NCBI GenBank assembly: GCA_964633445.1
Contig: CAZWFW010000035.1
Location: forward strand, 1 to 13,804
Source of the DNA: CAZWFW01 sp964633445
Lineage (GTDB): Archaea; Undinarchaeota; CAZWFW01
Length of the DNA stretch: 13,804 bases
Direction of reading: 5' to 3'
The notes under the pieces are model-generated. The model ran no database searches, was not told the origin of the DNA, and saw nothing but the letters and a program-made list of their open reading frames with translations. Shown here piece after piece: positions 1 through 7,813 of this stretch (position 1 is the stretch's first letter; each line of letters opens with the position of its first letter). The position numbers and the translations under genes were made by a program.

Positions 1-5
1 AAAAA

Positions 6-2168
6 ATGGGGAGACGAGAGGAATTTATAGCAAAGGTTAGGAAGTTGATGTATCAACCGGAAAGAATAAGAAATATTGGTATTGTTGCTCACGTTGATCA
101 TGGTAAAACAACGCTAAGCGATTCTTTGCTTGCGGATGCTGGTATTATTTCCGAAGATTTAGCAGGTAAGCAACTATATCTTGACTTTGATGAACTTGAA
201 AAGAAGCGCGGAATAACAATTCAAGCCGCTAATATAACGCTCGTTCATAACTACGATGGGCAGGAGTATTTAATTAATTTGATAGATACTCCTGGCCATG
301 TAGATTTTGGCTCTGAAGTTGTTAGAGCGATGCGTGCTGTGGATGGTGTTATAATTGTTGTTTGTTCTGTGGAAGGAGTTATGCCTCAAACGGAGACTGT
401 TTTAAGGCAAGCATTGCAAGAAAAGGTTAAGCCTATATTGTTTATTAACAAGGTTGATAGGCTTATTAAGGAGCTTAAGCTAACTCCCAAAGAAATGCAA
501 AATCGCTTTCTTGAAATCATTTCTGAGATTAACGAGCTAATTTGTAAAATGAAAGCAGAGGAGTGGCAAGTTAAAGTGCAGGATGGCAGCGTTATGTTTG
601 GCTCCGCATATCATAAATGGGCTTTGAGCATGCCATACATGCAAAAAGTTGGAATATCCTTTAAAGACATAATTAGTGCTTATCAGCAGGGAGATGAAGT
701 AAAATTGTTTAGAGAGGCACCTCTTTGCAAAGTTGTTCTTGACTCCGTTATTAAACACCTGCCGAATCCTTTAAAAGCTCAAAAATACAGAATACCCGTA
801 ATTTGGGCTGGTGACAAAAATTCTGACGTTGCTAAAGACATGGAGGAGTGCGACAGTAAAGGCAAACTTGTTATAATGACAACTAAAGTAATTGTAGACC
901 CTCACGCTGGAGAAGTTGCTATTGGCAGAGTATTTAGTGGTGTAGCTAAACCAGGTATCGATGTTTATATGATAAATTCAAGAAGAGTGGGTAAGATACA
1001 ACAGGTTTCTCTTTACATGGGCCCTGAGCGTGTTGCAGTAGATGAAATTCCTGCTGGTAACATTGTTGCTTTACTTGGTTTAAAAGGAATTTCAGCTGGT
1101 GAGACCATATCAAGCGAGAATATAACGCCATTTGAAAGTTTGAGAATTTCTGAGCCAGTAATAACAAAAACCGTTGAACCGGTAAACCCAAGGGATCTTG
1201 CAAAGCTTATTGAAGCATTAAAATCAGTAGCTAAGGAGGATCCTAGTGTTAGAGTTGAAATCGATGAGGAAACAGGAGAATACAAAATTTCAGGTATGGG
1301 CGAACTGCATTTAGAAATTATTGAACACAAACTTAGGAGAGATAAGAAACTTGATATTAAAACATCTGAACCAATTGTTGTTTACAGAGAAACTGTTCTC
1401 GGCAAAAGTAATGTAGTTGAGGGCAAGTCGCCGAATAAGCATAATAAATTTTATATTACTGTCGAACCTCTAGAGGATGGCATTTATAATATGATAATAA
1501 ATGGGGAGATTCCTCAAGGTAAAATAAAAAGAAAGGAAATGTGGAGAAAGTTTGTTGAAGGAGATATGCCAAGAGAAGAGGCAAAGAATGTTGTTTGTGT
1601 GCATGGTACAAATGTTTTAATTGATATGACAAAGGGTATTCAGCATTTAAGGGAAACCATGGAATTGATTATTGAAGGTTTTGAGAATGCGGTTGATAAA
1701 GGGCCTTTGGCTCAAGAAAAGGTTGCTAAAGTTAAGGTTAAGCTTGTTGATTGTGTATTGCATGAAGATGCCGTGCATAGAGGCCCAGCTCAGGTGTTAC
1801 CTGCGGTTAAAGGAGCAATACACGGAGCTATGAAGCAGGCAAATCCTACATTGCTCGAACCAATACAAAATATTCATATAAAAGTTCCTGAAGATTTCCT
1901 TGGGGCTGTTACAAGAGAAATACAGAGTAGGAGAGGTCAAATATTGAATATGGAGCAAGAGGGCGACTTAGTTGAAATTTTAGCGAAGGCACCTATAGCT
2001 GAAATGTTCGGATTTGCAGGAGCAATACGAAGTGCTACTGAGGGAAGAGTATTATGGTCTACTGAAAACGCTGGATTTGAGAGAGTACCTAACGAATTGG
2101 TTGGTGATGTGATAATAAATATAAGGAAAAGAAAGGGATTGCCTCTTGAGGAGGAGCAAGAAACATAA
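6..2168 (+). CDS. fusA: Translation elongation factor 2 (aEF-2)
   Basis: GTPase that drives ribosomal translocation in the cytoplasm. The 720-residue length is normal for archaeal EF-2. Seen directly: G1 motif AHVDHGKT at residues 28-35, the DTPGH motif of G3, NKVD of G4, and in domain IV the loop DAVHRGPAQ with His591, the residue that archaea and eukaryotes convert to diphthamide. The start MGRREE is the typical archaeal EF-2 N-terminus, so I take the ATG at base 6; only five bases precede it, so its promoter and ribosome-binding site are outside the window. It lies 53 bases upstream of EF-1alpha on the same strand, but EF-1alpha has its own box A, so co-transcription is not required. Identification is very secure. 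Confidence 0.98.
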   Translation: MGRREEFIAKVRKLMYQPERIRNIGIVAHVDHGKTTLSDSLLADAGIISEDLAGKQLYLDFDELEKKRGITIQAANITLVHNYDGQEYLINLIDTPGHVDFGSEVVRAMRAVDGVIIVVCSVEGVMPQTETVLRQALQEKVKPILFINKVDRLIKELKLTPKEMQNRFLEIISEINELICKMKAEEWQVKVQDGSVMFGSAYHKWALSMPYMQKVGISFKDIISAYQQGDEVKLFREAPLCKVVLDSVIKHLPNPLKAQKYRIPVIWAGDKNSDVAKDMEECDSKGKLVIMTTKVIVDPHAGEVAIGRVFSGVAKPGIDVYMINSRRVGKIQQVSLYMGPERVAVDEIPAGNIVALLGLKGISAGETISSENITPFESLRISEPVITKTVEPVNPRDLAKLIEALKSVAKEDPSVRVEIDEETGEYKISGMGELHLEIIEHKLRRDKKLDIKTSEPIVVYRETVLGKSNVVEGKSPNKHNKFYITVEPLEDGIYNMIINGEIPQGKIKRKEMWRKFVEGDMPREEAKNVVCVHGTNVLIDMTKGIQHLRETMELIIEGFENAVDKGPLAQEKVAKVKVKLVDCVLHEDAVHRGPAQVLPAVKGAIHGAMKQANPTLLEPIQNIHIKVPEDFLGAVTREIQSRRGQILNMEQEGDLVEILAKAPIAEMFGFAGAIRSATEGRVLWSTENAGFERVPNELVGDVIINIRKRKGLPLEEEQET

Positions 2169-2170
2169 GT

Positions 2171-2178
2171 TTTAAATA
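2171..2178 (+). promoter_or_regulatory. Box A (TATA) promoter element for EF-1alpha
   Basis: TTTAAATA matches the archaeal TATA consensus exactly. It begins two bases after the EF-2 stop codon and predicts a transcript start near 2198-2201, giving an EF-1alpha leader of about 20 bases that contains the GGTGAT ribosome-binding site. It suggests the EF-1alpha/uS10 unit can be expressed independently of EF-2. Confidence 0.65.
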
Positions 2179-2210
2179 GTCATGCTTTATTTAATTGTTA
2201 AACAAAAGTG

Positions 2211-2216
2211 GGTGAT
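2211..2216 (+). promoter_or_regulatory. Ribosome-binding site of EF-1alpha
   Basis: GGTGAT is complementary to the conserved 3' end of archaeal 16S rRNA and ends five bases before the ATG at 2222. It fixes that ATG as the start. Clear Shine-Dalgarno sites are uncommon in this window, so its presence on a highly expressed gene is informative. Confidence 0.7.
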
Positions 2217-2221
2217 GAAAG

Positions 2222-3499
2222 ATGGCAGAGAAAAAGAAGCCTCACCTTAACTTGGTATTTATAGGGCATGTAGATCATGGAAAATCAACAACAATAGGCA
2301 GATTACTATGGGAAATGAAAGCTATTGATGAAAGAGAGATGAAGAAAGCTGAAGAAGAAGCAAAGAAGCTTGGCAAAGAAACATTTGCTTTCGCATTTAT
2401 TTGCGATAGGCTAAGAGATGAAAGGGAAAGAGGGCTAACGATTGATGTTGCTCACAGAAAGTTTGAAACAGACAAGTATTACTTTACAATAATTGATGCG
2501 CCAGGTCACAGAGACTTTGTTAAGAACATGATTACAGGAGCAAGTCAAGCAGATGCTGCTGTGCTTGTAGTAGATGCTAAGGATGGTGTAATGCCGCAAA
2601 CAAAAGAACATGCATGGCTTGCTAAAACATTAGGTATTCAGCAATTGATTGTGACAATAAACAAAATGGATTTGGTGAATTATGATAAAAATGCTTATGA
2701 AAAAGTCAAAGAACAGGTAGTTGAGCTATTAAAACCAATAGGTTATGATACTAACAAGATACCGTTCATACCAACTGCTGCCTGGGTTACTGCGGAGAAC
2801 ATAACGACAAGAGGCGATAAGATGGGATGGTACGATGGTCCTATATTAATTGAAGCTTTAAATACCTTCAAACCTCCCGAAAAACCAGTGAACAAGCCTT
2901 TAAGGATCCCAATTCAGGATGTTTATTCAATTACTGGAGTTGGTACCGTGCCAGTAGGAAGAGTTGAAACGGGAACTTTAAAAGTTGGTGATTCAGTGAT
3001 ATTCGAGCCTGCTGGAGTTCAAGGTGAAGTTAAAAGCATAGAGATGCACCATGAGCCCATTAATGTTGCTGAACCAGGGGATAACATAGGGTTCAATGTT
3101 AGGGGTGTTGCAAAGAAAGATATAAAGCGCGGAGATGTTGCAGGTCATCCAGATAATCCACCGACGGTTGCGGAGGAATTTACTGCGCAGGTAGTTATCC
3201 TAAGACATCCCTCTGCGATAACAACTGGTTATACTCCAGTATTTCACGCACATACTGCAACTGTTGCATGCACCTTTGTTGAATTAGTTAAGAAGATCGA
3301 TCCAAGAACTGGTCAAACTGTTGAGGAAAATCCGGATTTCCTGAAAGCTGGTGATATAGCAATAGTTAAGCTAAAGCCAATAAAACCAATGGTTATTGAG
3401 AAAGTTAATGAGTTTCCACCACTGGGAAGATTCGCTATTAGAGATATGGGTGAAACAGTGGGAGCTGGTATGGTGATTGATGTTAAGCCTAGAAAATAA
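2222..3499 (+). CDS. tuf: Translation elongation factor 1-alpha (aEF-1A)
   Basis: GTPase that delivers aminoacyl-tRNA to the ribosomal A site. At 425 residues it is the normal archaeal length. Visible motifs: GHVDHGKS (residues 15-22), the switch I element ERGLTIDVAH, DAPGH of G3 and NKMD of G4, followed by the two beta-barrel domains (for example TGVGTVPVGRVETG) and the usual C-terminus ending DVKPRK. A GGTGAT ribosome-binding site and an upstream box A support the start. The stop codon shares one base with the uS10 start (TAATG), so the two are probably translationally coupled. The EF-1alpha, S10, tRNA-Ser order is, as I recall it, a conserved archaeal linkage. Confidence 0.98.
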   Translation: MAEKKKPHLNLVFIGHVDHGKSTTIGRLLWEMKAIDEREMKKAEEEAKKLGKETFAFAFICDRLRDERERGLTIDVAHRKFETDKYYFTIIDAPGHRDFVKNMITGASQADAAVLVVDAKDGVMPQTKEHAWLAKTLGIQQLIVTINKMDLVNYDKNAYEKVKEQVVELLKPIGYDTNKIPFIPTAAWVTAENITTRGDKMGWYDGPILIEALNTFKPPEKPVNKPLRIPIQDVYSITGVGTVPVGRVETGTLKVGDSVIFEPAGVQGEVKSIEMHHEPINVAEPGDNIGFNVRGVAKKDIKRGDVAGHPDNPPTVAEEFTAQVVILRHPSAITTGYTPVFHAHTATVACTFVELVKKIDPRTGQTVEENPDFLKAGDIAIVKLKPIKPMVIEKVNEFPPLGRFAIRDMGETVGAGMVIDVKPRK

Positions 3500-3807
3500 T
3501 GCAAAAAGCAAGAATTAAACTTACGGGCACGGATCCCAAGAAGCTTGATGAAATCTGCAGGCAGATAAAGGAAATAGCGCAGAAGGTTGGTGTGGAGGTT
3601 TCAGGGCCTATACCGCTACCAACGAAACATCTAGTTGTAGTTACAAGGAAAGCTCCAGATGGCAGAGGCACGGAAACATGGGATAAGTGGGAGATGAGAA
3701 TACATAAGAGAATAGTTGAAGTAGTACCAAACGAACGAGTAATGAGGCAGATAATGAGAATTCACATACCTGAGGGAGTAAATATAGAAATCGTTTTTAA
3801 AACCTGA
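3499..3807 (+). CDS. rps10: Small ribosomal subunit protein uS10
   Basis: Component of the 30S head. The 102-residue length is right for archaeal uS10. The start MQKARIKLTGTD, the central PLPTKHLVVVTRKAPDGRG and the end IPEGVNIEIVFKT are characteristic of the family. The ATG overlaps the EF-1alpha stop by one base and has no clear ribosome-binding site of its own, so expression probably relies on termination and reinitiation by ribosomes finishing EF-1alpha. A T-rich stretch follows about 18 bases after the stop and may end the transcript. Identification is very secure. Confidence 0.97.
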   Translation: MQKARIKLTGTDPKKLDEICRQIKEIAQKVGVEVSGPIPLPTKHLVVVTRKAPDGRGTETWDKWEMRIHKRIVEVVPNERVMRQIMRIHIPEGVNIEIVFKT

Positions 3808-3823
3808 AACTTTTGAACTTATC

Positions 3824-3850
3824 AATTTTCTTCTTTCTTAATTTATTTTA
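3824..3850 (+). terminator. Probable T-rich archaeal terminator after uS10
   Basis: A run of mostly T residues with a few C and A interruptions follows the uS10 stop. Archaeal RNA polymerase terminates on T-rich tracts without needing a hairpin, and none is seen here. The following 80 bases up to the tRNA are AT-rich and hold no gene; TATA-like strings near 3883-3892 and 3912-3920 could serve the tRNA, but neither is clearly at the standard distance. Confidence 0.45.
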
Positions 3851-3930
3851 TGTGGGTATCGTTAAGATTAGATTTGGTAGCTGATAAATATTAAGTGATA
3901 AATTTCAAAAGTTAAATATATATTTTATAA

Positions 3931-4015
3931 GCCGGGGTGCCCGAGCTGGCTAAGGGGCCGGTCTGGAGAGCCGGTGGCGCTCTGCGCCGCAGGGGTTCAA
4001 ATCCCCTCCCCGGCG
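3931..4015 (+). tRNA. tRNA-Ser (anticodon GGA)
   Basis: An 85-base tRNA folds completely: acceptor stem GCCGGGG/CCCCGGC, anticodon stem 3958-3962/3970-3974 with loop CTGGAGA (anticodon GGA at 3965-3967, reading UCC and UCU), and a T arm AGGGG-TTCAAAT-CCCCT. The long variable arm at 3976-3988 pairs GGCGC with GCGCC, which is the mark of a class II tRNA, and the discriminator base is G, as expected for serine. There is no intron. CCA is not encoded; TGT follows. It lies downstream of EF-1alpha and uS10, a linkage I recall from other archaea. Confidence 0.97.
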
Positions 4016-4018
4016 TGT

Positions 4019-4186
4019 ATGTATTACTCTTTTACATATCTTTTGGAACTTGTAGCAAAATACATTGTAGTATTCTCAATAATTTTCATCCCTCTCTATA
4101 TACTTCTCGGAGAATATGGAAAACCGGTAGTAATAGCACTGTTTATATTGTCAGCATCTCTTGCTTATTTGTTGGTATTATTCTAG
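4019..4186 (+). CDS. Possible small two-helix membrane protein directly after tRNA-Ser
   Basis: A 55-codon frame begins at an ATG three bases after the last base of tRNA-Ser. It has no recognisable family. The translation is almost entirely hydrophobic, with two likely membrane helices (about residues 11-29 and 36-54) separated by a short polar turn containing GEYGKP. It has no ribosome-binding site, since the preceding bases are tRNA; 3' processing of the tRNA would leave an mRNA starting with only three bases before AUG, effectively leaderless (inference). The stop TAG overlaps the stop codon of the convergent coiled-coil gene. A chance open frame in AT-rich DNA is a real alternative. Confidence 0.4.
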   Translation: MYYSFTYLLELVAKYIVVFSIIFIPLYILLGEYGKPVVIALFILSASLAYLLVLF

Positions 4187-4863
4187 CTACCTGCTAGCTC
4201 CCCAGACACTTCTTTTCTGAGATCCTTTAAATTCTTTATTATTGAAGGTAAGGCAACTTTCATAATGCTTTCAATATCATTTACCAATGCTCTTACTTCC
4301 TCAATCTCTTCTTTATAAGTTTTTATTTCCTCAATTACCTGAGAAATTTCCAAATATCTCTTTTTTAGAGAATCTATATGATCTATAGCCTTCTCAAGGT
4401 CCCTTTTAATAGTTTCGACTTCTTCCTCCTTTCTATCAACTTTATTTTTCAAGTCTTTCAAAGTAGTTCTAATATCGTCAACATCCTTTAATATTTTATC
4501 AAGTTCTTCTTTTTCAATACTCTTAGGAATTTCTTCTGATTCAGAAACTTCCTTTTCTGCTTCCTCAACTTCGAACTCTTCAGGAATTCCACCCTCCTCA
4601 GCTTTCTCAAATAGATCTTTTGAAAATGGTGGTTTCGGCTCTTCTCTTATTTTATGCTTTCTCAACTTCCCACTTACTCCCAACTTTAGTTTTGCTGTAT
4701 TTAAGCTTTCTTGAATTCTCTCAGGAGCGTATCCTTTTTTTCGAAATCTTTCAAACACCTTGGATTCTCCCTCCCCTTCTTCTAATAATGATTCAACTTC
4801 CTCGAAAGGTGGTTTTATCTCCTCCCTCCTCCTCTTTATCTTTAATTTATTAAGAAAAGGCAT
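4183..4863 (-). CDS. Coiled-coil protein of unknown function (second gene of operon)
   Basis: 226 residues; I do not recognise the family. The N-terminal 100 residues are charged and contain two similar elements exactly 60 residues apart: REEIKPPF at 13-20 and REEPKPPF at 73-80, each followed by an acidic helix ending in EEG. Between them, residues 35-60 (VFERFRKKGYAPERIQESL) look like a small helical domain. Residues 115-220 form a long heptad-patterned coiled coil rich in Glu and Lys. There is no signal peptide or membrane segment, so it is probably cytoplasmic. A strong ribosome-binding site, GAGGTGG, sits immediately after the upstream gene's stop, fixing the ATG. The two coiled-coil genes are 11 bases apart and are divergent from the pilus-type ATPase, so an accessory role in that machine is possible but unproven. 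Confidence 0.85.
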   Translation of the reverse strand: MPFLNKLKIKRRREEIKPPFEEVESLLEEGEGESKVFERFRKKGYAPERIQESLNTAKLKLGVSGKLRKHKIREEPKPPFSKDLFEKAEEGGIPEEFEVEEAEKEVSESEEIPKSIEKEELDKILKDVDDIRTTLKDLKNKVDRKEEEVETIKRDLEKAIDHIDSLKKRYLEISQVIEEIKTYKEEIEEVRALVNDIESIMKVALPSIIKNLKDLRKEVSGELAGS

Positions 4864-4867
4864 AACA

Positions 4868-4874
4868 CCACCTC
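4868..4874 (-). promoter_or_regulatory. Strong ribosome-binding site in an 11-base intergenic gap
   Basis: Read on the minus strand, GAGGTGG lies directly after the TAG of the upstream coiled-coil gene and four bases before the ATG of the next. It supports co-transcription of the pair and the chosen start of the downstream gene. Confidence 0.65.
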
Positions 4875-5495
4875 CTACCTTTCATTTTTTAGTTTTTTAA
4901 GAATCTTATGAACATTTTCGATATGCTTTTCTATGTCTTTTCTATACTTTTCCAATGTCTTTTTTTGAGAATCTAAATCTCCAAGACGTTTCTTTAATTT
5001 TTCAATTTCAGAAGGTTTCTTTTCTTCCTTATTAACCCTACCAAATCTTTCATCAATCCACCTCTCCAGCTCATCCAAACTCATGAAACTTTCTTTAAAG
5101 GATTCAGCTTTAACAAGCTGTCTAATATACTTCTCACCCTCTTCTTTAGTCATGCCAAATACGAACATATTTAAAATCTCTACAAGTCTTCTAACCCCTC
5201 TCAATTCTTCAATTCTTACGGTCTTTTCTAATCTAGATTGTATATTTGAAATGGCTTTCTTTATGTTTTCTAGCTCCTCATCAATTTGTACTTGCTTTTT
5301 TGTAATGCTTTCAAGCTTTGCTTGGATATGCTTTTTTGTTGTGACAAAATCTTCACTAAAAGTCTCAAAATCCTTTCTTAATCTAAAGATATACTGCTCG
5401 TTAAGCTGAAGTTTTCGCTCAACTTCCTTTAAACTGCTACTCCAGGAGAATTCTGGAGTATCCTTATCTCCATTAACATTTTCTTTAGGTAACAT
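4875..5495 (-). CDS. Coiled-coil protein of unknown function (first gene of operon)
   Basis: 206 residues with no family that I recognise. Layout: a short polar N-terminus, a long coiled coil at about residues 20-92, a more hydrophobic helical segment at 93-145 (containing VRRLVEILNMFVFGMTKEEG and then ERWIDERFG) and a second, very basic coiled coil at 150-203. There is no signal peptide or membrane helix. The ATG has no ribosome-binding site, so the message may be leaderless. It is divergent from the ATPase gene with 53 bases between the start codons, which suggests shared control. A size and layout resembling archaellum accessory proteins (ArlC/D/E) is suggestive, but I see no diagnostic ArlD/E motif and do not assign it. 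Confidence 0.82.
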   Translation of the reverse strand: MLPKENVNGDKDTPEFSWSSSLKEVERKLQLNEQYIFRLRKDFETFSEDFVTTKKHIQAKLESITKKQVQIDEELENIKKAISNIQSRLEKTVRIEELRGVRRLVEILNMFVFGMTKEEGEKYIRQLVKAESFKESFMSLDELERWIDERFGRVNKEEKKPSEIEKLKKRLGDLDSQKKTLEKYRKDIEKHIENVHKILKKLKNER

Positions 5496-5548
5496 TTTTC
5501 GAAGGATGTAAATAGTTTCAAGAAAATTAGTATCATTTGGGATTTAAA
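5496..5548. promoter_or_regulatory. Divergent promoter region between coiled-coil operon and secretion ATPase
   Basis: This 53-base AT-rich gap separates two divergent start codons. On the + strand a TATA-like string GTAAATAG at about 5508-5515 would place transcription near 5537, about 12 bases before the ATPase ATG. No clear minus-strand box A is visible, and neither gene has a Shine-Dalgarno site. The short gap means both directions share it. Confidence 0.4.
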
Positions 5549-7813
5549 ATGTTTTATCAAAAAAAAGAAATATGTGACTATACGGTGGTAAAAGATGCAG
5601 AGGATAAAATACTTAGAGTTAATTGTTTAGGATGTCCCTATGGCGCATCTCTTGAAGATTATGAGATATGCATGGCAAAAACAATAGATAAACTTCTGGA
5701 AAATGAGGATGTTACAAGAGTAATACTAGCCGAGGCTTATGAAAATGAATATGGATCAGAAGATACTTTTATGCTAGTTGAAATCGCAAGTTTAATAAAA
5801 AAATTTTTAAAAGTTGATAAACTGCTTTCTTCAGAAAAACTATGCCCCTATGATTGCACTAGATGTCTTTCTAAAAGATCTTCGTTTTTACAAAAACTTA
5901 TTTTTGATACTCTAAGAAAGGATCCTGTATTAGCCTATTATGAACTTAAAAGAGAAATATCACTGCTAGATCGAAGTATAGAGGAGAAGGGAGGTAAATG
6001 TGCGGAATGTGAGTATTATTTTCTTCAGATACTGGAGAAAATGCTTAAGGATCTGGAAAATACCAAACTTATTCGAAAAGCTAAAAAATTCATGGGAAAG
6101 TATACTCCTGGAAGAAGGGAAATTTATAGAGAGATATTCACCCCGCTGTTAAAGCCAAACTTTATGCTTACTCGCTATATGGCTACTGTACCTCCATCTG
6201 CAGAGGAAGTAGATAGCTACTATATTGGGGAGGACATAGAAGTTAGAATTTATCGCTTGCCTGAGTATGTTGAATATCTTTACTTTACAGTTCCGCCCGA
6301 ATTTCAGTTACCTGAAGACCAATATATGATTTTGGGTGTAGCAAGAGAGAACCTTGCAAGTCACAAGCCCATGAGTGCGGAATTTACTAAATATTCGCGT
6401 GAATACTTCGAAAAAGTTGGAAGTGATTTGCTTATGGATCTAGCAAACAAATATGGTGTTAGTCTATCCTCGCAACGTCTTGAAAAACTAACGGAAATTC
6501 TAACAAGATACACTATAGGATTGGGAATTTTAGAGGTTATAATTGCGGATGATAAAGTGCAGGATATTTATATAAATGCCCCCATAGGAACACAACCGAT
6601 AAGAGTAACTCACCAGGATTTTGGCGAATGCTTCACTAACATTATACCAACAAGAGAGGATGCTGAAGCATTAGCATCTAGATTCAGGTTACAGTCGGGA
6701 AGACCTCTAGATGAAGCTGAACCAGTTTTAGATACTGAAGCGGATACCCCAGGCGGTAGGGTTAGAGTATGTGTAATAACTAGGAATTTAAGCCCAAAAG
6801 GGCTCGCCTTTGCATTTAGGAGGCATAGATCAAAACCATGGACATTGCCGTTGTTTATTGATAATAAAATGATCAATCCACTAGCGGCAGGTTTGTTAAG
6901 CTTTCTTGTAGATGGGGGAAGGTGTATTCTATATGCAGGCCCGAGAGGTTCTGGTAAAACAAGTATGCTTTCTGCAACAATTGCGGAGATCATGCGCAAG
7001 TACAGAATAATAACAGTAGAGGATACTTTAGAAATTCCGGTAGATTATTTTAGGCAAATAGGGTACAATATTCTGAGTCTTAAGGTTAGAAGTATAATAA
7101 CGAAATTAGAGTCGGAGTTGCCAGCAGAGGAGGGAATAAGAACAGCTCTGCGTTTGGGAGATTCATGTCTAATAATTGGTGAGGTTAGAAGTACTGAGGC
7201 AAGAGCATTATATGAGGCAATGCGTGTTGGCGCTTTAAGTAATGTTGTTGCTGGTACAATTCACGGTGATGATCCTTATGGTGTTTGGGATAGAGTTGTC
7301 AATGATTTAAATGTTCCTAATACGAGCTTTAAAGCTACCGATATAATTGTTATGGTTTCTCCAATAAGATCTGCTGATGGTTTGCATAGATACAGACGTG
7401 TTGTTCAAATTACAGAAGTTAGGAAAAGATGGAAGAATGATCCTTTGGATGAAGGTGGTTTTGTGGATTTAATGGTATACGATGCTAAGAAGGATGCTTT
7501 AGTACCTACAGATACGTTATGCCAAGGGGATAGTGAGATATTGCAGAGAATAGCAAGTAGGGTGAAGGAATGGGCAGGAAATTGGAACGCTGTTTGGGAA
7601 AATATAAAACTTAGGGCAAAGATTAAAGAGACTTTGGTTAAATATGCTAGAAAGCTTAACAGAAGGGATATTCTTGAAGCAAGCTTTGTGTCTATAGCAA
7701 ATGATGTTTTTCATCTAGCGTGCGATCAGGTAAGAGAGGAATTTGGAAGTGTGGTTGCTGAAGAGGCATATGCAAGATGGCTTTCTTGGCTTAGGGAAGA
7801 ATTAAGGAGATGA
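5549..7813 (+). CDS. Type II/IV secretion (pilus/archaellum-type) ATPase, GspE/FlaI superfamily
   Basis: Cytoplasmic hexameric ATPase of the kind that powers assembly of type IV pilus-like filaments. I start at the ATG at 5549 (754 residues); an in-frame TTG at 5537 would add four. Seen (ATG numbering): Walker A GPRGSGKT at 464-471, an Asp-box region TVEDTLEIP near 490, Walker B region LIIGEVR at 541-547 and the His box GTIHGDD at 569-575, all typical of the superfamily. The N-terminal 160 residues are unusual: nine cysteines at 9, 26, 29, 41, 99, 103, 106, 151 and 154, including CPYDCTRC (CX3CX2C) and CX2C pairs, suggesting bound zinc or an iron-sulphur cluster. It is longer than typical FlaI because of this region and a C-terminal extension. 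Its stop overlaps the membrane-platform start by four bases (ATGA). Confidence 0.93.
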   Translation: MFYQKKEICDYTVVKDAEDKILRVNCLGCPYGASLEDYEICMAKTIDKLLENEDVTRVILAEAYENEYGSEDTFMLVEIASLIKKFLKVDKLLSSEKLCPYDCTRCLSKRSSFLQKLIFDTLRKDPVLAYYELKREISLLDRSIEEKGGKCAECEYYFLQILEKMLKDLENTKLIRKAKKFMGKYTPGRREIYREIFTPLLKPNFMLTRYMATVPPSAEEVDSYYIGEDIEVRIYRLPEYVEYLYFTVPPEFQLPEDQYMILGVARENLASHKPMSAEFTKYSREYFEKVGSDLLMDLANKYGVSLSSQRLEKLTEILTRYTIGLGILEVIIADDKVQDIYINAPIGTQPIRVTHQDFGECFTNIIPTREDAEALASRFRLQSGRPLDEAEPVLDTEADTPGGRVRVCVITRNLSPKGLAFAFRRHRSKPWTLPLFIDNKMINPLAAGLLSFLVDGGRCILYAGPRGSGKTSMLSATIAEIMRKYRIITVEDTLEIPVDYFRQIGYNILSLKVRSIITKLESELPAEEGIRTALRLGDSCLIIGEVRSTEARALYEAMRVGALSNVVAGTIHGDDPYGVWDRVVNDLNVPNTSFKATDIIVMVSPIRSADGLHRYRRVVQITEVRKRWKNDPLDEGGFVDLMVYDAKKDALVPTDTLCQGDSEILQRIASRVKEWAGNWNAVWENIKLRAKIKETLVKYARKLNRRDILEASFVSIANDVFHLACDQVREEFGSVVAEEAYARWLSWLREELRR

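Noticed and set aside
537..1330. Minus-strand frames inside EF-2
   Set aside because: They are shadows of a highly conserved + strand gene and encode nothing protein-like.
3937..4197. Open frames running through tRNA-Ser
   Set aside because: Their 5' parts are the tRNA gene itself; only the internal ATG at 4019 gives a frame free of the tRNA, which is reported separately with low confidence.
4620..5409. Plus-strand hydrophobic or Ser/Phe-rich frames opposite the coiled-coil genes
   Set aside because: They are complements of Glu/Lys-rich coding sequence, which always read as Phe/Ser/Leu-rich; the minus-strand genes have operon spacing and a strong ribosome-binding site.
5537..5548. TTG start for the secretion ATPase
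   Set aside because: It adds only four residues, has no ribosome-binding site, and an ATG follows at 5549.
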